In this document: in pieces, positions 24,552-35,617 of the stretch
Numbering within the stretch: position 1 is the stretch's first letter
Layout: each line of letters opens with the position of its first letter
Assembly (NCBI GenBank): GCA_001632425.1
Contig: KV425592.1
Span: 62,001 to 126,000, forward strand
DNA: 64,000 nucleotides
Direction: 5' to 3'
DNA from: Neolentinus lepideus HHB14362 ss-1
Taxonomy: Eukaryota > Basidiomycota > Agaricomycetes > Gloeophyllales > Gloeophyllaceae
The notes under the pieces: model-generated
What the model saw: the letters and a program-made list of their open reading frames with translations, nothing else
Told to the model about the DNA's origin: nothing
Database searches by the model: none
Made by a program: the position numbers and the translations under genes

Positions 24552-25721
24552 CTAGCCAAACCTCTGATTCAAACCGTCATAAATCAGAAATATAATCGCG
24601 CTGCTCGGTATAGACCTCGCAATCGTAATCCCACACCCCGCGTACAAACCCTTCAAACCCTTAGTCCGATACATCTCTTTGAACGTCCCAAAGAACGTTA
24701 GCTTCTCTGCACCCTTCGCGCGGGGCCGCAGCTCCTCCTCTGTCTGTATGGTGCTCTTCACCGTGTCCGCTGGAAAGAACGCGAGGTTGTACATCCCGCC
24801 TGCACACGCGCCGGACAACGCAGACTCCCATGAGTACAGCTCCCTCTTCGTCCGCGCGCGAGCGGGGCTAAGGGAGATGAGGAGGGACGCGACGAATTCC
24901 TTCGTCGCGAACCAGGCGCCCGACCCGCCGGTCTCGCGGATGAACGTGCCTGTGTGCCCGAGCCAAAGGCCGCGGATGCCTGTGGTGCGGACGACGTTTG
25001 TGAGGACTGCGAGGGGCCCGGGGAGGGCTGCTCGGGCTGCGATGGAAGGGCTGGGAGCGGCAGCCTCGAGGGTGGATGCGGAGATGGATGCGAGTGCGTC
25101 TTGCGAGATGGGAGAGCCGACTAACATCTGGACTTGCATTTTACATTTTACAAGTTCAATGGGTGTGCTGCGACAGTTGTGAATATGGGCTCTGCAGTAG
25201 GAGCCCGGCGAACCATGCCAACTTACAGGAGGAAACTAGTAATGCCGCCCGCGCCTGCGCCTGCAAGAGCTAGCTGTGCTACGGACAAGTCCTGGGAGAG
25301 TGGCAGATTGTTGTATCGTCTAATTAAATGTTGCAGTTCGCTATATGATAGGAAGAGCGATGCGTTCTCCACCATTGCCCCAACGATAGGCGCAGGAAGG
25401 CCCTAGTACTCGAGCAAAGCTCAGTTTCTCCCGATACACGCCGATAGACAGATCCACGTACCCTGTACAATCCTCTAATTCCCTCATTCTTCCATGTCTG
25501 CGTTAGACAATCTATTGGTCCGCTGAACCGGGCCTCCTGGTCTAACACCTGCGCTTGTAAGCGCACTTTACACAGGTCGAAGGGATGTTCGAAGAATTTT
25601 GAAGTTATTCCTGCAACCTACGAGCCGTCAGACTCGCCTACAAGTCTGGCAGACAACTCACACTCCCGAACGCAATGTCTTTTGCAGCGCGTACGGTTGA
25701 TGAGCTTGCATCCGCCTCCAT
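24552..25721 (-). CDS. ORT1: Mitochondrial carrier family protein, ornithine carrier type
   Basis: Four exons: 25721-25662, 25617-25462, 25402-25227 and 25167-24552. Together they give 335 residues with all junctions in frame (introns of 44, 59 and 59 bp). The three carrier signatures P-x-(D/E)-x-x-(K/R) are visible: HPFDLCKVRLQAQ in exon 2, TPIELVKCKMQ at the exon 3/4 junction, and PADTVKS in the last third. Each is followed by a GxxGLYRG or GLWLGHTG-type motif. Length and the sequence around RLQAQVLD…GPIDCLTQTW resemble the fungal ornithine/arginine-pathway carrier (yeast Ort1, Aspergillus AmcA), which exchanges ornithine across the inner mitochondrial membrane. Carrier membership is certain; the substrate is an inference from resemblance. 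Confidence 0.75.
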
Positions 25722-26794
25722 TATTATTACCAGAAATTTGAACTTGGTTGATTAGAGCTCCAGAAAAGAAACAAAGCAGAATATCTTGTTATTGCATTGC
25801 GTCGCAGATGGATTTATAGGCGGTACGTACAGGCTCTGCTTGCCCAGCGCTACAGAGCGTGACTAAAGCACGAAGAAAATCCGAGTTTGGGTCTCTTCGC
25901 GTGGCTTAGACGAGCTTAGACGCCCACTGCGCAAGCACCTCTGAAGAAGCTTGGATCTTTGCCCGTTTACTCATCGTGCGTGTCCTGCAGAAGATCAGCA
26001 CAGACACCTTGGCTACCATTAAAATCATTTTTTTTTAAATTTCTGCAAAATATCCTCGAACACGGGAGCGTCAAGCAGCTATGTAGGCGTCCTGAAGGAA
26101 CGAGGATTATGACTCTTCATCATGATCGAGGGTATCCGACTACCCCGAAGTCCATGAAACTTCAGAAACGACCAATCATAATTACACTGCAGGGTGCATT
26201 CCGGATGAGTGTAGGCAAGCATTTCTTCGCTTACTTTTGGGCTGAACACCCTGACACCAGCTTGTGTCTAGCATGCACGCCGAAACTGCACATCTAATCC
26301 TGCTTTCTCTCACGAATCATCAATATGTAATGTGCGATCAAGGCGGTGTCCTGTACCTCCACATGGGTCAAGAATGTGCATGATTAGCTGCACTGTTCTT
26401 GGGCCCTGTTGAACAAACTTGCCCATCTTGCGTATTCGTCTTATCACTGGAATCCTGGAGCGGCTGCGCAAACCCCCACGCGGTCTTTCTCTTCTTATCC
26501 TAATATCTTTCCCGATCCTCCAAGTCTTTCCGTCGCGTCCTGATTCTGCCCGAAAGCTTAAAGGTCACGTGCTAATAACACGAGGAGCGGATACTGTACT
26601 CGGAATCATAATGTGCGCTTTCGGGTCCTCATTATGACGAATTTTTTTCTCCCCTGGGCGGCTAGCGCAGCTTTCTTCATCACGTCATCTACTGGACCGC
26701 GACTTGCAGGAAGACTCAGTTGCACTGCCCGGCTGCCTGGCCGGTATATAGTGAACTTCCCTCTGCGGCAATCGCCTTCCCTGCTACGACTATT
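25722..26794. other. Divergent promoter region, carrier and GH16 genes
   Basis: About 1.07 kb between two divergently transcribed genes. Contains short A/T runs (26030-26042) and an AT-poor stretch near the GH16 start. No gene or repeat recognised. Confidence 0.5.
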
Positions 26795-28381
26795 ATGACC
26801 CGGTTTACCTATTTACTCTCGATCCTTTCCGTCCTGTCCGCCGTCGCCTCGTACGACTTGGTTCATGATTATTCTGGCCAGACGTTCTTCGACGGATGGG
26901 ACTTCTATGGAAACTGGGACAACCTTACTTTAGGTGCGTCGCCCACTTCAGCTGATGTGCGTGCTGCTTACGCCACACTTCTTCATCAGGCGATGTCTGG
27001 TGGTTAGACGAGCAAGACGCATTCTCGCAAGGACTTGCGCAGATTAACAGCGCAGGCAGGGCTGTCTTGAGAGTAGACAACGCTACAGACGTGGCGTACA
27101 ATCAAAAGCGGAACTCAGTATGTCCTCTTGTAGAATTGAATAACTCCTGCGACGCTGAATGCCATTTTAAGATTCGTGTCACTACCCAAGCTTCATACGG
27201 CATCGGAAGCCTCTGGATCATCGACCTGGTCCACATCCCCTACGGCTGCTCCGTAAGCTCACCATACTTCCCGTCTGCGGTCATGCGCCGCTCACCTTTC
27301 CACACCCTTTTCCCGTAGGTCTGGCCTGCCTTCTGGACCAAAGGTCCTCTCTGGCCGAACGACGGCGAGATCGACATCATAGAGGCCGTGAACGTCATGC
27401 CCATTAACCAGATGGCGCTGCACACCACACCGGGCTGCTTTCACCCCGGTGCAGGCGACGTCGAAACTGGCAACCCGATCCAGGCGGACTTGGACTGCTC
27501 GCAAGCGCCCGGGTGTGTCGTGCAGGAGACGAAGCCGAATAGCTACAATACGGGCCTTGCTGCGGCAGGGGGCGGTGTGTGGGCGACGCAGTTTGATGTG
27601 TCTGGCGTATTGTGAGTGCGCTCTGCTCGTTACATTGGACGGGTGCTAAATATAGTTAATTCGGCAAGTATATGGTTTTGGAGCGTACGGGCGCAATCTC
27701 CCATTTTGGCGTGGTGACGCGGCTGATTCTCGTCTTCTTCTCTAGAGACCGGACGTTCCGGCATCTATCGCGTCCGCCACAAATACTTCCTCGATTACAG
27801 ATATTTCGCAATGGGGCCTGCCCTCGGCCAGCTATCCCGCCACGAGCTGTAACATTACCGAGTTTTTCACGGCTCAGCAGTTAGTACTGGACATCACGCT
27901 ATGTGGCGACTGGTACGTGGTCTCTTCTCCGCAGAGTATAATGAAGCATCGAGTCCTGACCACTCATCGCAGGGCGGGGATCCCCCCCGTGTACGACCCA
28001 ACCTGCGCTAGTCAAGGTTCTACCGGTCTTTGTGTACGTTCCATCGACACACTGTGTTCCCTTTCTCTCTAAATGGAACTCTTCCGTGCCTCTTAGTATA
28101 ACGACAACGTGGTTGGCCCCGGCAGCCCTAAATACGACGAGGCGTATTTCGAGATCAACTACATCCGGGCATATACTACGGGTGGCCCTGTCTCACCCAT
28201 CTCCACGCCTACATCGATGCCCGGGAGCGGATATAATGTTCCCGGCACCACGACGACGACGAGCGTGCCGACAACGTCCGCATCGTACACACCTCCTAGT
28301 CCTGCCGACAGGAATGTTGGCCAGGTCTCGTGGATGCTTCCTTTGGTAGGGGTGGGACTCGGGGCAGTGCTGGTGCTGTAG
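26795..28381 (+). CDS. Secreted, probably GPI-anchored GH16 endo-1,3(4)-beta-glucanase
   Basis: Eight exons: 26795-26933, 26990-27117, 27172-27252, 27319-27611, 27669-27684, 27746-27912, 27973-28033 and 28097-28381. They total 389 residues, all phases matching. Exon 5 is a 16-nt micro-exon that supplies IWFWS before RPDVP. An N-terminal hydrophobic signal peptide (about residues 1-18) is followed by YDLVHDYSGQTFF, typical of fungal GH16. The catalytic motif GEIDIIE places the nucleophile at Glu133 and the acid/base at Glu138. A Ser/Thr-rich linker and a hydrophobic C-terminal tail (LPLVGVGLGAVLVL) suggest a GPI signal. Likely acts on wall beta-glucans. The family is certain; the exact linkage specificity is not. 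Confidence 0.9.
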
Positions 28382-28707
28382 GGAATTTGGGAGTGTCTGC
28401 GGTTCAGACAAAGGCCGGATGATTTATTCTATGACTGAGATGATATCCTTCAAGTTGGACTTGTGTTTATTTCGCCGGACAAATTTATGGTATGTATTGC
28501 TTTACGAATAGGGATTTTCCGCTGTAATACCTCCATCTACCTGTATCGTTTAGCTTTCGTTAATGCATAGACGTTTCATTGTCCAGTCGAAGTGTCGAGA
28601 AGCTTTCTCTTGCCCGAATTTCACAAAGTTCGCACCCGGCAAACCCCGACGCACGCACCTCACCAAAAACACTCCTACACAACTTCCCCCTCCTCTCAAA
28701 CTCAAAC
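28382..28707. other. Intergenic, GH16 to ATP synthase subunit k
   Basis: 3' UTR of the GH16 gene, then a pyrimidine-rich stretch (28650-28700) before the next start codon, typical of a fungal promoter or 5' UTR. Nothing else seen. Confidence 0.5.
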
Positions 28708-29118
28708 ATGTCTTAGTACGGCACACTTGTCTGTCTGTCCTCCTCCGCTCCCGCTAACGAAAGTACTTTACCGCACAGCCAAATCCTCGGCCGCGCCGTC
28801 AAATCTGAGTACCTCGCGATCGGCACGCTGCTGGGCACAGTCGGGCTCGCCATGGGGTCGTCGGGTGGATCTAAGGAGAGCAAAGGGAAGGAAACCGATG
28901 CGCCCAAGTTCGACAGCAGCTCCAAGTGCGCTTGATTTCCTTTTCTAGCTCTCTCGACATGGATACTGACGAGGACTCTGTGTTTGGGTGTAGGGAAGAA
29001 GCAGAGTTGTACGTGCCCACACATCTTGTTGCCCGTGTATGTGATCATCAACGACTGACACAGGATGGACAGCATCAAGCAGTATATTGAGGAGGCAGAG
29101 AAGGAGGCCAGTCACTAG
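28708..29118 (+). CDS. ATP19: F1Fo ATP synthase subunit k (small, 74 residues)
   Basis: Four exons: 28708-28715, 28779-28925, 28994-29008 and 29064-29118. Phases match, giving 74 residues; yeast Atp19 has 68. The first exon is only 8 nt (ATG TCT TA) and the third 15 nt. The product reads YQILGRAVKSEYLAIGTLLG, one membrane span with a small-residue-rich turn (GLAMGSSGG), and ends in an acidic helix (DSIKQYIEEAEKEASH). Subunit k sits in the inner mitochondrial membrane and stabilises ATP synthase dimers. The identification rests on the GRAVKSEYL…GTLLGTVGLAM core and size, with good confidence. The intron before exon 2 has a CTAAC branch point. Confidence 0.8.
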
Positions 29119-29635
29119 CGGGAGCTGGTTGTTGCGTGTTTTAGACGGATGTCTGCTCTCTAATGACTGTATGACATCACTCAAAACTTTTTACCGTTTG
29201 GATATTCTGCCTGCTGAAACTCGAGTCGCATATCTGGTTTTCGGGCTCATGCGTCGGCTTTCGAGGATTCGTAAGTCAAGACTCAAGATGCATGTCGAGC
29301 GGCGAGCCATTCGTACAAGTTATCCGTGCCTTCGTCTCTTCGAACAGCAGTCATATCCCAAATAGCAATACTTCCAGCTACTGTGTTGCATCCGGTAAGC
29401 ACACTGATCAAGTTCCGGAACACAAATGCATCTTCAGATATCGAATCCGAATAAAGCACGGCGACTCGCCAGCGGCCATTCATAACCTTTAAACATTAAT
29501 CACATTAAAATCCACCAGGATATCACCCCTCTTCACGCACTCAGTCAGTCAGGAAAGTAAATGTACAGCGAACGTGAACGCGGGATCCTAATTAACTCAT
29601 AAATACACTTCCCTCCCATTAACTCCGAGACCAAA
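29119..29635. other. Intergenic 3'-3' region
   Basis: 517 bp between two convergent genes; no gene or repeat recognised. Confidence 0.5.
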
Positions 29636-31098
29636 TTACCAGTTCCATTCATCATCGTCATCATTTGTTACGCTAGCAGTAGCTGTTTTAGCAGGAGTTG
29701 GTGAGAGGATAGTGTGACTGGGCTTTGGTGCAGGCTTCGAGTCGGGCATCATGACACCGCCCATCGCCCGCCCATCATCTTCATCATCGTCCAAAAGCGA
29801 GCGCGTTTCCATCCCGCGGTGACGCGGTACAGGTGACTCGGGCACAGGCGACCCCAGCGCGGCGAACACGTCGGATAAGAGCGCACTGGCCCGACGCGAG
29901 CCTTTCGAGAGGCTGCAAAAGATGTCTGGCTCAATTAAAAAATCCACCTGAGAGCGTGCACGTACGTCTGATCCCACTTGCCAACGAGAAGCGCAAGCCC
30001 GGGACTTGATGGGGGCGGGAGTGCAGAGCGTTGCGAGAGACGTTTGCTTGCGGTTGGGGTGGTGTAAGAGGGGGAGAGCGGCGAAGGCGAAGGCGTAGGC
30101 CAGTCTTTAGACCGGCGGCGGAACGTTTTCGAGGAGCGATGAGAGTGCTGGCGAATCAAGTTATACTAATCAACTTCCAAAGCACGGACATGTATGAACG
30201 CACGGTGACAGTCCTGTCCTCCTCCTGTTCCTCAATCGTGTCCTCAAAACTGGACACGGACGACTGCGAGAGCCTATTCGTGCTGCTGCTCGTCCTCGTA
30301 GTCGCAGTCGACGCAGAAGAGGTGCTCTCATTATTCGCGTGCCCGTACCCTGATGTCCTCCTCAGCGACTTTGGTACGGCTGATGGCGGCGGGGTGGGCG
30401 AACTCAAATCGCTGAGCCCCGCCGCGATCATCCGCCCGACGCCCTGCACGAGGCCATTGCTCGCCGCGGCGGATGACCGCTGCAGCCCGCGGTTGACGAT
30501 CTTCTCCCATTTATGCTTGAGCGCAAGCAGTTCTTCTTCCTCCCGCGCAAGCTGCGACCGCAGCTCGAGACATTTCGATTCTTTTTGAGCGATAAAGTGC
30601 AGCAGGTCGGCATGCCTATCACACCGACACCGGTCAAACAGCGCAGAAAAAATGGCAGATGTCACGATAATGTACGCACTTTTCCACCAGCGTCAAGGGT
30701 CCTCTGTCCACCTGCGCACGAGGTTCGAGCGACCCCGTGCTCCTTCTGTCTCCCTTCGACCCTACGCGTGCAGACTGGCTTCTAGCCAACGAAGGATACG
30801 GGCTCGCGGGCCAGCTCGAGCGGTCCTGGTCCCTGACATTAGGTAGGTAGGATATTGACGACTGCCGGCGCGACGTCTTGCGTGCGGGGGATATTGGTGA
30901 CGGTAGTGAATCATAATGAGCAGGAGCGGATACGAGAGGGGCTGTCGCCGGACCCGAGTTGGAGGCGAGGTCGTGTGCGACGAGGTGAAGAGGTTTAGGC
31001 GCTGGCGAACGGGATGGCAAGGAATGTTGATTAGGGGTGGATGTGGACGGGTCCATGGAAAGAGCGTCAAAAGTTGGAGAGGGCGCTACGGTCAGCAT
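29636..31098 (-). CDS. DUF4048-like coiled-coil protein, unknown function
   Basis: Four exons: 31098-30680, 30615-30204, 30147-29966 and 29912-29636 (429 residues, frames consistent; introns of 64, 56 and 53 bp). The Ser/Pro-rich N-terminal half is followed by a helical segment spanning the first intron (VEKHADLLHFIAQKESK…LRSQLAREEEELLALKHKWE) that should form a coiled coil. A Ser/Thr-rich region and an acidic tail ending DDDDEWNW come next. The HADLL-FIA-KE-LELR-QL core resembles the fungal DUF4048 family; no biochemical role is known to me. The start is the first ATG of the open exon, and a 5' extension cannot be excluded. Confidence 0.7.
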
Positions 31099-31846
31099 GT
31101 TGAGGCCGTTAGCATGGAGACTGGAGTGACTACGGTGATATAATCTAAGCGAGGGTCGAGTTCCGGTTCAAGATGGCGGACTTGCCTTCGGCTTCGCAGT
31201 GATCGTCAGCCACAGTGCATTCATCTCTATTCATCTATGCATTGGCTTTCATTGTCATACATGGGTTGTGTTGACTGCATACCATTCACGGCTGAAACGC
31301 TCGCCATCATTTACACCAGACTGAGAATCGGAGCGTCAACGATTGAGTAAATCATCGTTTCGTCTTCTATATCTGACTTTGGTCCGAGTAGGAATGATCG
31401 TCATGAAATCGAATCTTGACTTGGGGGGCTTACAGTGAAACCGAAATGAAAGACACTTCCTGGCTGGGCAATCAGTGAGAAGCACAAGCATAGGAGGAGA
31501 GAAAAGAGCGGAGAGCCCATTTCTGAATCAGGTGCCCTTATATACCTCGGAAGTAAACGGAAGTAAATGATATTAATGTGAAGATTTTCTAGCATAACAT
31601 ATGTCAAAGCGAAGCTAATGTCACTCTTTAATAGGGAATTATCTTCCCGGATCAGGAAGGAAGGATCTTTAGAAAGAAGCGGCAGTGTCCGACCTGCAAT
31701 ATACTTATTGATGTTGCCACAATATTCTCAAAGGCAAGTCTTATCATGCTGAGCTACTGGATCACTAGACCATACTTTAATAAATATGAACAGGACACGC
31801 TAGTGCCACAACGCGGTCAAGGGTTCATACAACAGACTACGCTGGA
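31099..31846. other. Intergenic, includes the 3' flank shared by the Crinkler-like copies
   Basis: From about 31700 to 31846 the sequence matches the flank at 41715-41855 (AGGCAAGTCT, CATGCTGAGCTAC, GGATCAC.AGACCA, GGGTTCATACAACAGACT). The shared unit therefore extends about 150 bp past the stop codon. The rest (31099-31700) holds the promoter of the neighbouring gene and shows no coding region. Confidence 0.55.
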
Positions 31847-34225
31847 CTATGGTGCTTCTTCGCACCATGTCTGCCAAAATGCTGCATCGTCCGCAACGGC
31901 AGGGTTCAACACTCTCAGATCAATCTCTGGAACCAGCTGGTTCTGATACGCATCCCGCCACCCATTAGACAGCTGCAAGAGAGCATCCCAACTTTTTTCA
32001 TAACCATGCCGTACGGGACCTAGAATTTCGGGCGAAAGACCTGCGGCCCAGAAATCATACGTCTTGAATTTATGTGTGGTATTGATGCTAGGGCCCGTAT
32101 CGGAGACAAGTTTCAAGCACGGAGTATCCGCAGCAAGAGCAAAGACGATACGAATAACCGGGACGTCGACCGGATGAGATGGATCGAAGATGCCAAGGCT
32201 GTATGGGTCCATCGCGCGCAGGAGCTCGATGTTGGGCGTATCCGTATACTTCGAGTCGTTCCGGCATTGCCACATAATGACACCAACGTTCTCCACCTTG
32301 ATCTGGGATCCACGATACAGGAACGGAATTATGCCGTCTATCCATATGTTGCCCGTATCGCAAAAGGCCGCTACTCCTCGGAACATCTGCCGTGCAAGAT
32401 AGTCGACCTTGACCAACTCGTGTTCATAGGTCTTCACCCAATGATTGAAATACATCTTGCTGTCCGCAAACACGTGCTCGAGAACTTCGTCGCATATAGT
32501 GCTCCCGGTGTTGTCGACCGTGCACCCCGTCGCTGAGAGTATGTTCACATGGTCCATCGTCGACGACTCTGGAATCCGAAACAGCTTTTCCAATAGCGCA
32601 GGGACTGTGCACCATCTTTTACGGCCGGAAGGCTCACCTAGGTCGTCAGGTGGCCCAATCGCCGCATCACGAGCCACCGTAAAGAGAGTCATGACCAGCA
32701 GTTCGCCGAGGTGACCCCTATCCACCGGGTAGTCGTGGAATACCCTCATTAGCTGCGCCGGCACATCAAAGTGTTCCCCTTGCATCATCCAATATGCGGC
32801 CTCCGACAGAATCGGCTCTGATGGTGACAAGGTTTTAAGACTCAGAGTGTTCGGATCAAACTGGAGGCAGATTCTCATATGCCTTTCGATCTGTTGGAGT
32901 TCCGCTGACAGATCTTCCGGGTATCTAGTGGTCATGAATTCGATTGGTAGTCGCTGGGCCAGGCAAGCCAGTATCTGAGCTGACGAAAGGTCCTGCCAGC
33001 GCCCCTCGTAATCAACTCCACCGAGGAGCTTGTGAGCGGCAAACTCGATCATCGAGGATTTGATGTCGTCATTACCACAGTCATACCGACCACCCCATCT
33101 ATGTAAAGACAGAGTTAGGCTCAGTTCCACCTTCTGATATATATTGGTGCATACAACGGACGACCATAGTGACAGAGGTGCTCGGTGCTCGTGATCCTCT
33201 CGACAGTGGGAATGTCTTGTATCAAAGACAGCTTGATTGCCAGATGATCGAACCCGACGTTTGTAAATGAGTAAATTGACCGAAAGCGACTCGCTGAAGG
33301 CACAAGAGTCTCGATTTGGCCACTCGTGGACAGGAAGAGGGAGAACAACGGCAACTTGGAGAATGCCCTTAGAACTCGTCGTAGTTCACCGAAGCTTGAC
33401 CAGACGGGCCCCATATATACGCTGCTCTGGGGCTTTGTCAACACGTGTGCCTCGTCGAACTCCAGAATGACTAGGGGTGTAGAAGAGGACTCTTGTGGTT
33501 CGAGTGATCGAAGGAGGTCTGCAAGCTTTTGAAATGCTTGAAGTGGCGCATATACCTCTGAAGCGGAAGTAGCCCTCGATTTTCGAGCCTAGCATAACGT
33601 TAGCATTGGCCTGAACGTGGTGAGAATATACCTTTTCAGCGCGCTCCAAGACTTCATCGTAAAAATTAATTCGTGAAGCTCCGTGCTTCCCCATAGTCAT
33701 CCCAGCCGTCATATACTCCCTAAATTGCTCTGCTACCGTTTCGGTGACATCTCGTCGGAACTCAGTCTCCAGCACATGAAGAGTCTGTTCAAAGAGGGCC
33801 TGTAGAAAATCGCTCATGCGAATTCCGAGAACTTCAGGTCCACCAGGAGTGCAAAGGTAATAGGCAACATTGTGATCGGGAGGAGGGAAGCCTGTCACAT
33901 ATGTGAGGAATCGAGGCAATGGACCTTATCAGTTGTTTATACCATGCGACCCACTATTTCTCAGATTCATTGGTATTACGAGGTGTGTTTTGCTCAACTC
34001 ATCGACTGTGCGTGATTTGCCCGTCCCCGAGGACTGGATAATAGCCAGGTAGCGAGCATATACATCTTCTCTGTCCATATTGCTTTGGATATACTTCCAT
34101 AAAGTCTGCGCGTAGCCACCGACGTAATCCGTGTTCCACGACCGTTCGGTAGCTATTAGACACATGAACAAGTAGAGTGTCGTAGCGGCTGAGGAAACAC
34201 ACCGGCGTATTGCATTCTGAGCCAC
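31847..34225 (-). CDS. Crinkler-like P-loop NTPase/nuclease-like protein, copy A, N-terminally truncated
   Basis: Exons run to 33943 (from about 34225, no ATG in frame), then 33891-33632, 33588-33155 and 33098-31847. All junctions hold frame, with introns of 51, 43 and 56 bp. The first exon carries the Walker A motif QSSGTGKSRTVDELSK, and exon 3 carries Walker B LVILEFDEAH. The large last exon has SKMYFNHW, then DGIIPFLY…VIMWQCRND, which I read as a PD-(D/E)XK-like nuclease core with the usual Lys replaced by Arg (inference). The homologous 5' flank is still present at 34256-34380. About 150 N-terminal residues, including the LVDDGLGYN region seen in copies B and C, are deleted. Probably a non-functional or altered member of a mobile effector-like family. 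Confidence 0.7.
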
Positions 34226-34579
34226 TCGGATCTGAGCGAACTCATCTCAAACATTGCGCGATTGCGTGAGCTCGAGACCTGAAAAATAAAGACTCCTAAG
34301 CGCCGTACACACGTAGTACCTTCCTTTCGAATTCAGAAGTTTGGGGTCTAACAGGGAACCTCTCACGTGCAGCGACGCTATGATGTCACGGACAGTACTG
34401 TACCATTCCAATTAGCGCTCCGGAAAGAAATTCGGTGGGAAGGTAAATAATCCGTAAATTACCGGGAAGCTACTATGTAGGACCACTGATGTAAATAGAT
34501 GTAAAATATCATTTGCCGGTCCCATAATTGCAGAACCTTGCCGTCAAGATCTATTCCATTGTGCCCTGTTCAGTCGAGG
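34226..34579. other. Residual 5' flank of copy A
   Basis: 34256-34380 aligns by eye with 44600-44720 (TGCGTGAGCTCGAGAC, GTAGTACCTT versus CTAGTACCTT, GCAGCGACGCT). The flank is therefore retained although the N-terminal coding part is missing. The rest shows nothing recognisable. Confidence 0.55.
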
Positions 34580-35006
34580 ATGAGCGCGCCCAGTCAACCT
34601 TCACTTGGATCAACTCTGCTGCACGTGAGTACATTAAATAATGACGGCTATCACTCAGATATGGCAGTTCTATGAAGCAAAAATGAACTAAGTGTCAATA
34701 TGTATCAAATTAATACGTACGATAACATTTCAAGTTCAAGCTGATTGCATTGTTAATAAACTGACAATGCACACCTGAGATCTTTGATTAGGTTCTTGAA
34801 CATTAGGGATCACTTCACCTTCGAGCTGGAGGAGGGTGGTGAAGAGACAAACCTTAGTGAACTTGAAGGGGTTTGGGGACTCGGATGTATCGACGAACCT
34901 CTACATCCCATTTCCTCTGCTGCTCCTGAGGCCTGAGGCCTGATGCATACATATGTGCAGATGACTCGGAGGCTTCAGATGATTCTGGCGATGAGGACAC
35001 CGTATA
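34580..35006 (+). CDS. Possible small acidic spliced gene
   Basis: ATG at 34580 opens MSAPSQPSLGSTLLH, followed by a perfect GTGAGT donor at 34625. Downstream are an acidic run (RDHFTFELEEGGEETNLSEL, about 34810-34870) and a last acidic exon after a TGTGCAG acceptor (DDSEASDDSGDEDTV, stop 35004-35006). I could not join the parts with consistent phases, so it may be a decayed gene. Unrecognised. Confidence 0.25.
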
Positions 35007-35071
35007 GGGCTAGCTGTAGCAGCTTACTTACCATCTTTGTAACACTTTTTATTGTAACTTTCCGCGTACTA

Positions 35072-35103
35072 GGTAACTCACTGTATAAGTTACCAGTGAG
35101 TTA
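35072..35103. repeat. Short inverted repeat
   Basis: GGTAACTCACTG (35072-35083) is repeated inverted as CAGTGAGTTA (35094-35103) around a 10-nt spacer. Could form a small hairpin; purpose unknown. The surrounding stretch 35007-35617 has no recognisable gene and ends in a pyrimidine-rich promoter-like region. Confidence 0.4.
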
Positions 35104-35617
35104 TTGACATGGTCTTTTCCCCCGAACGTTAATAATGGGAAGAGATTTAATGCGGCAGGACAGTATTTCTCGGTGGACTCGAAGAGGCGCAACCGACAAT
35201 CGCAATTGCCTCGATAGCTCAATGCGAAAACGTACAATGATACGCTCAGGATCGACTATTGGACTCTCTTGTGGTTTTAATGAACGAATGTATTTGACCA
35301 ATTCGTGAGTTCTTCCGCGCCGCAGGCCACCAACAACAGCTACTAGTATTCTCTAGAGCTTCACGAACTGCTCGGGCCTGTGGTCCCTCCCACAATAAAA
35401 GTGCTCTTCTGCAATAAGTATTCACACTTCTTTACAAGTAAGAGGATTTCACGCTAACCCAGAGGACCGCCTGCGCCGCAACTACGAGTTTCTGTCCCTT
35501 GTCCCCCACTACTTTCCCACATTCACCCCCAGGTGCACAGCATTCTACTATCGGCTATCGCACTTCAGATCGCCCACCAGCTTCCTTTTTCCTAGCTACT
35601 CTATTTCCATCGCTGCC

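Noticed and set aside
32072..32536. 154-residue plus-strand frame opposite copy A
   Set aside because: Shadow of the minus-strand coding exon; no independent evidence.
33429..33444. Frameshift in copy A between the exon with EKVYSHH and the Walker B exon
   Set aside because: A 43-bp intron (33631-33589) with a perfect GCTAAC branch point restores the frame, so it is splicing rather than damage.
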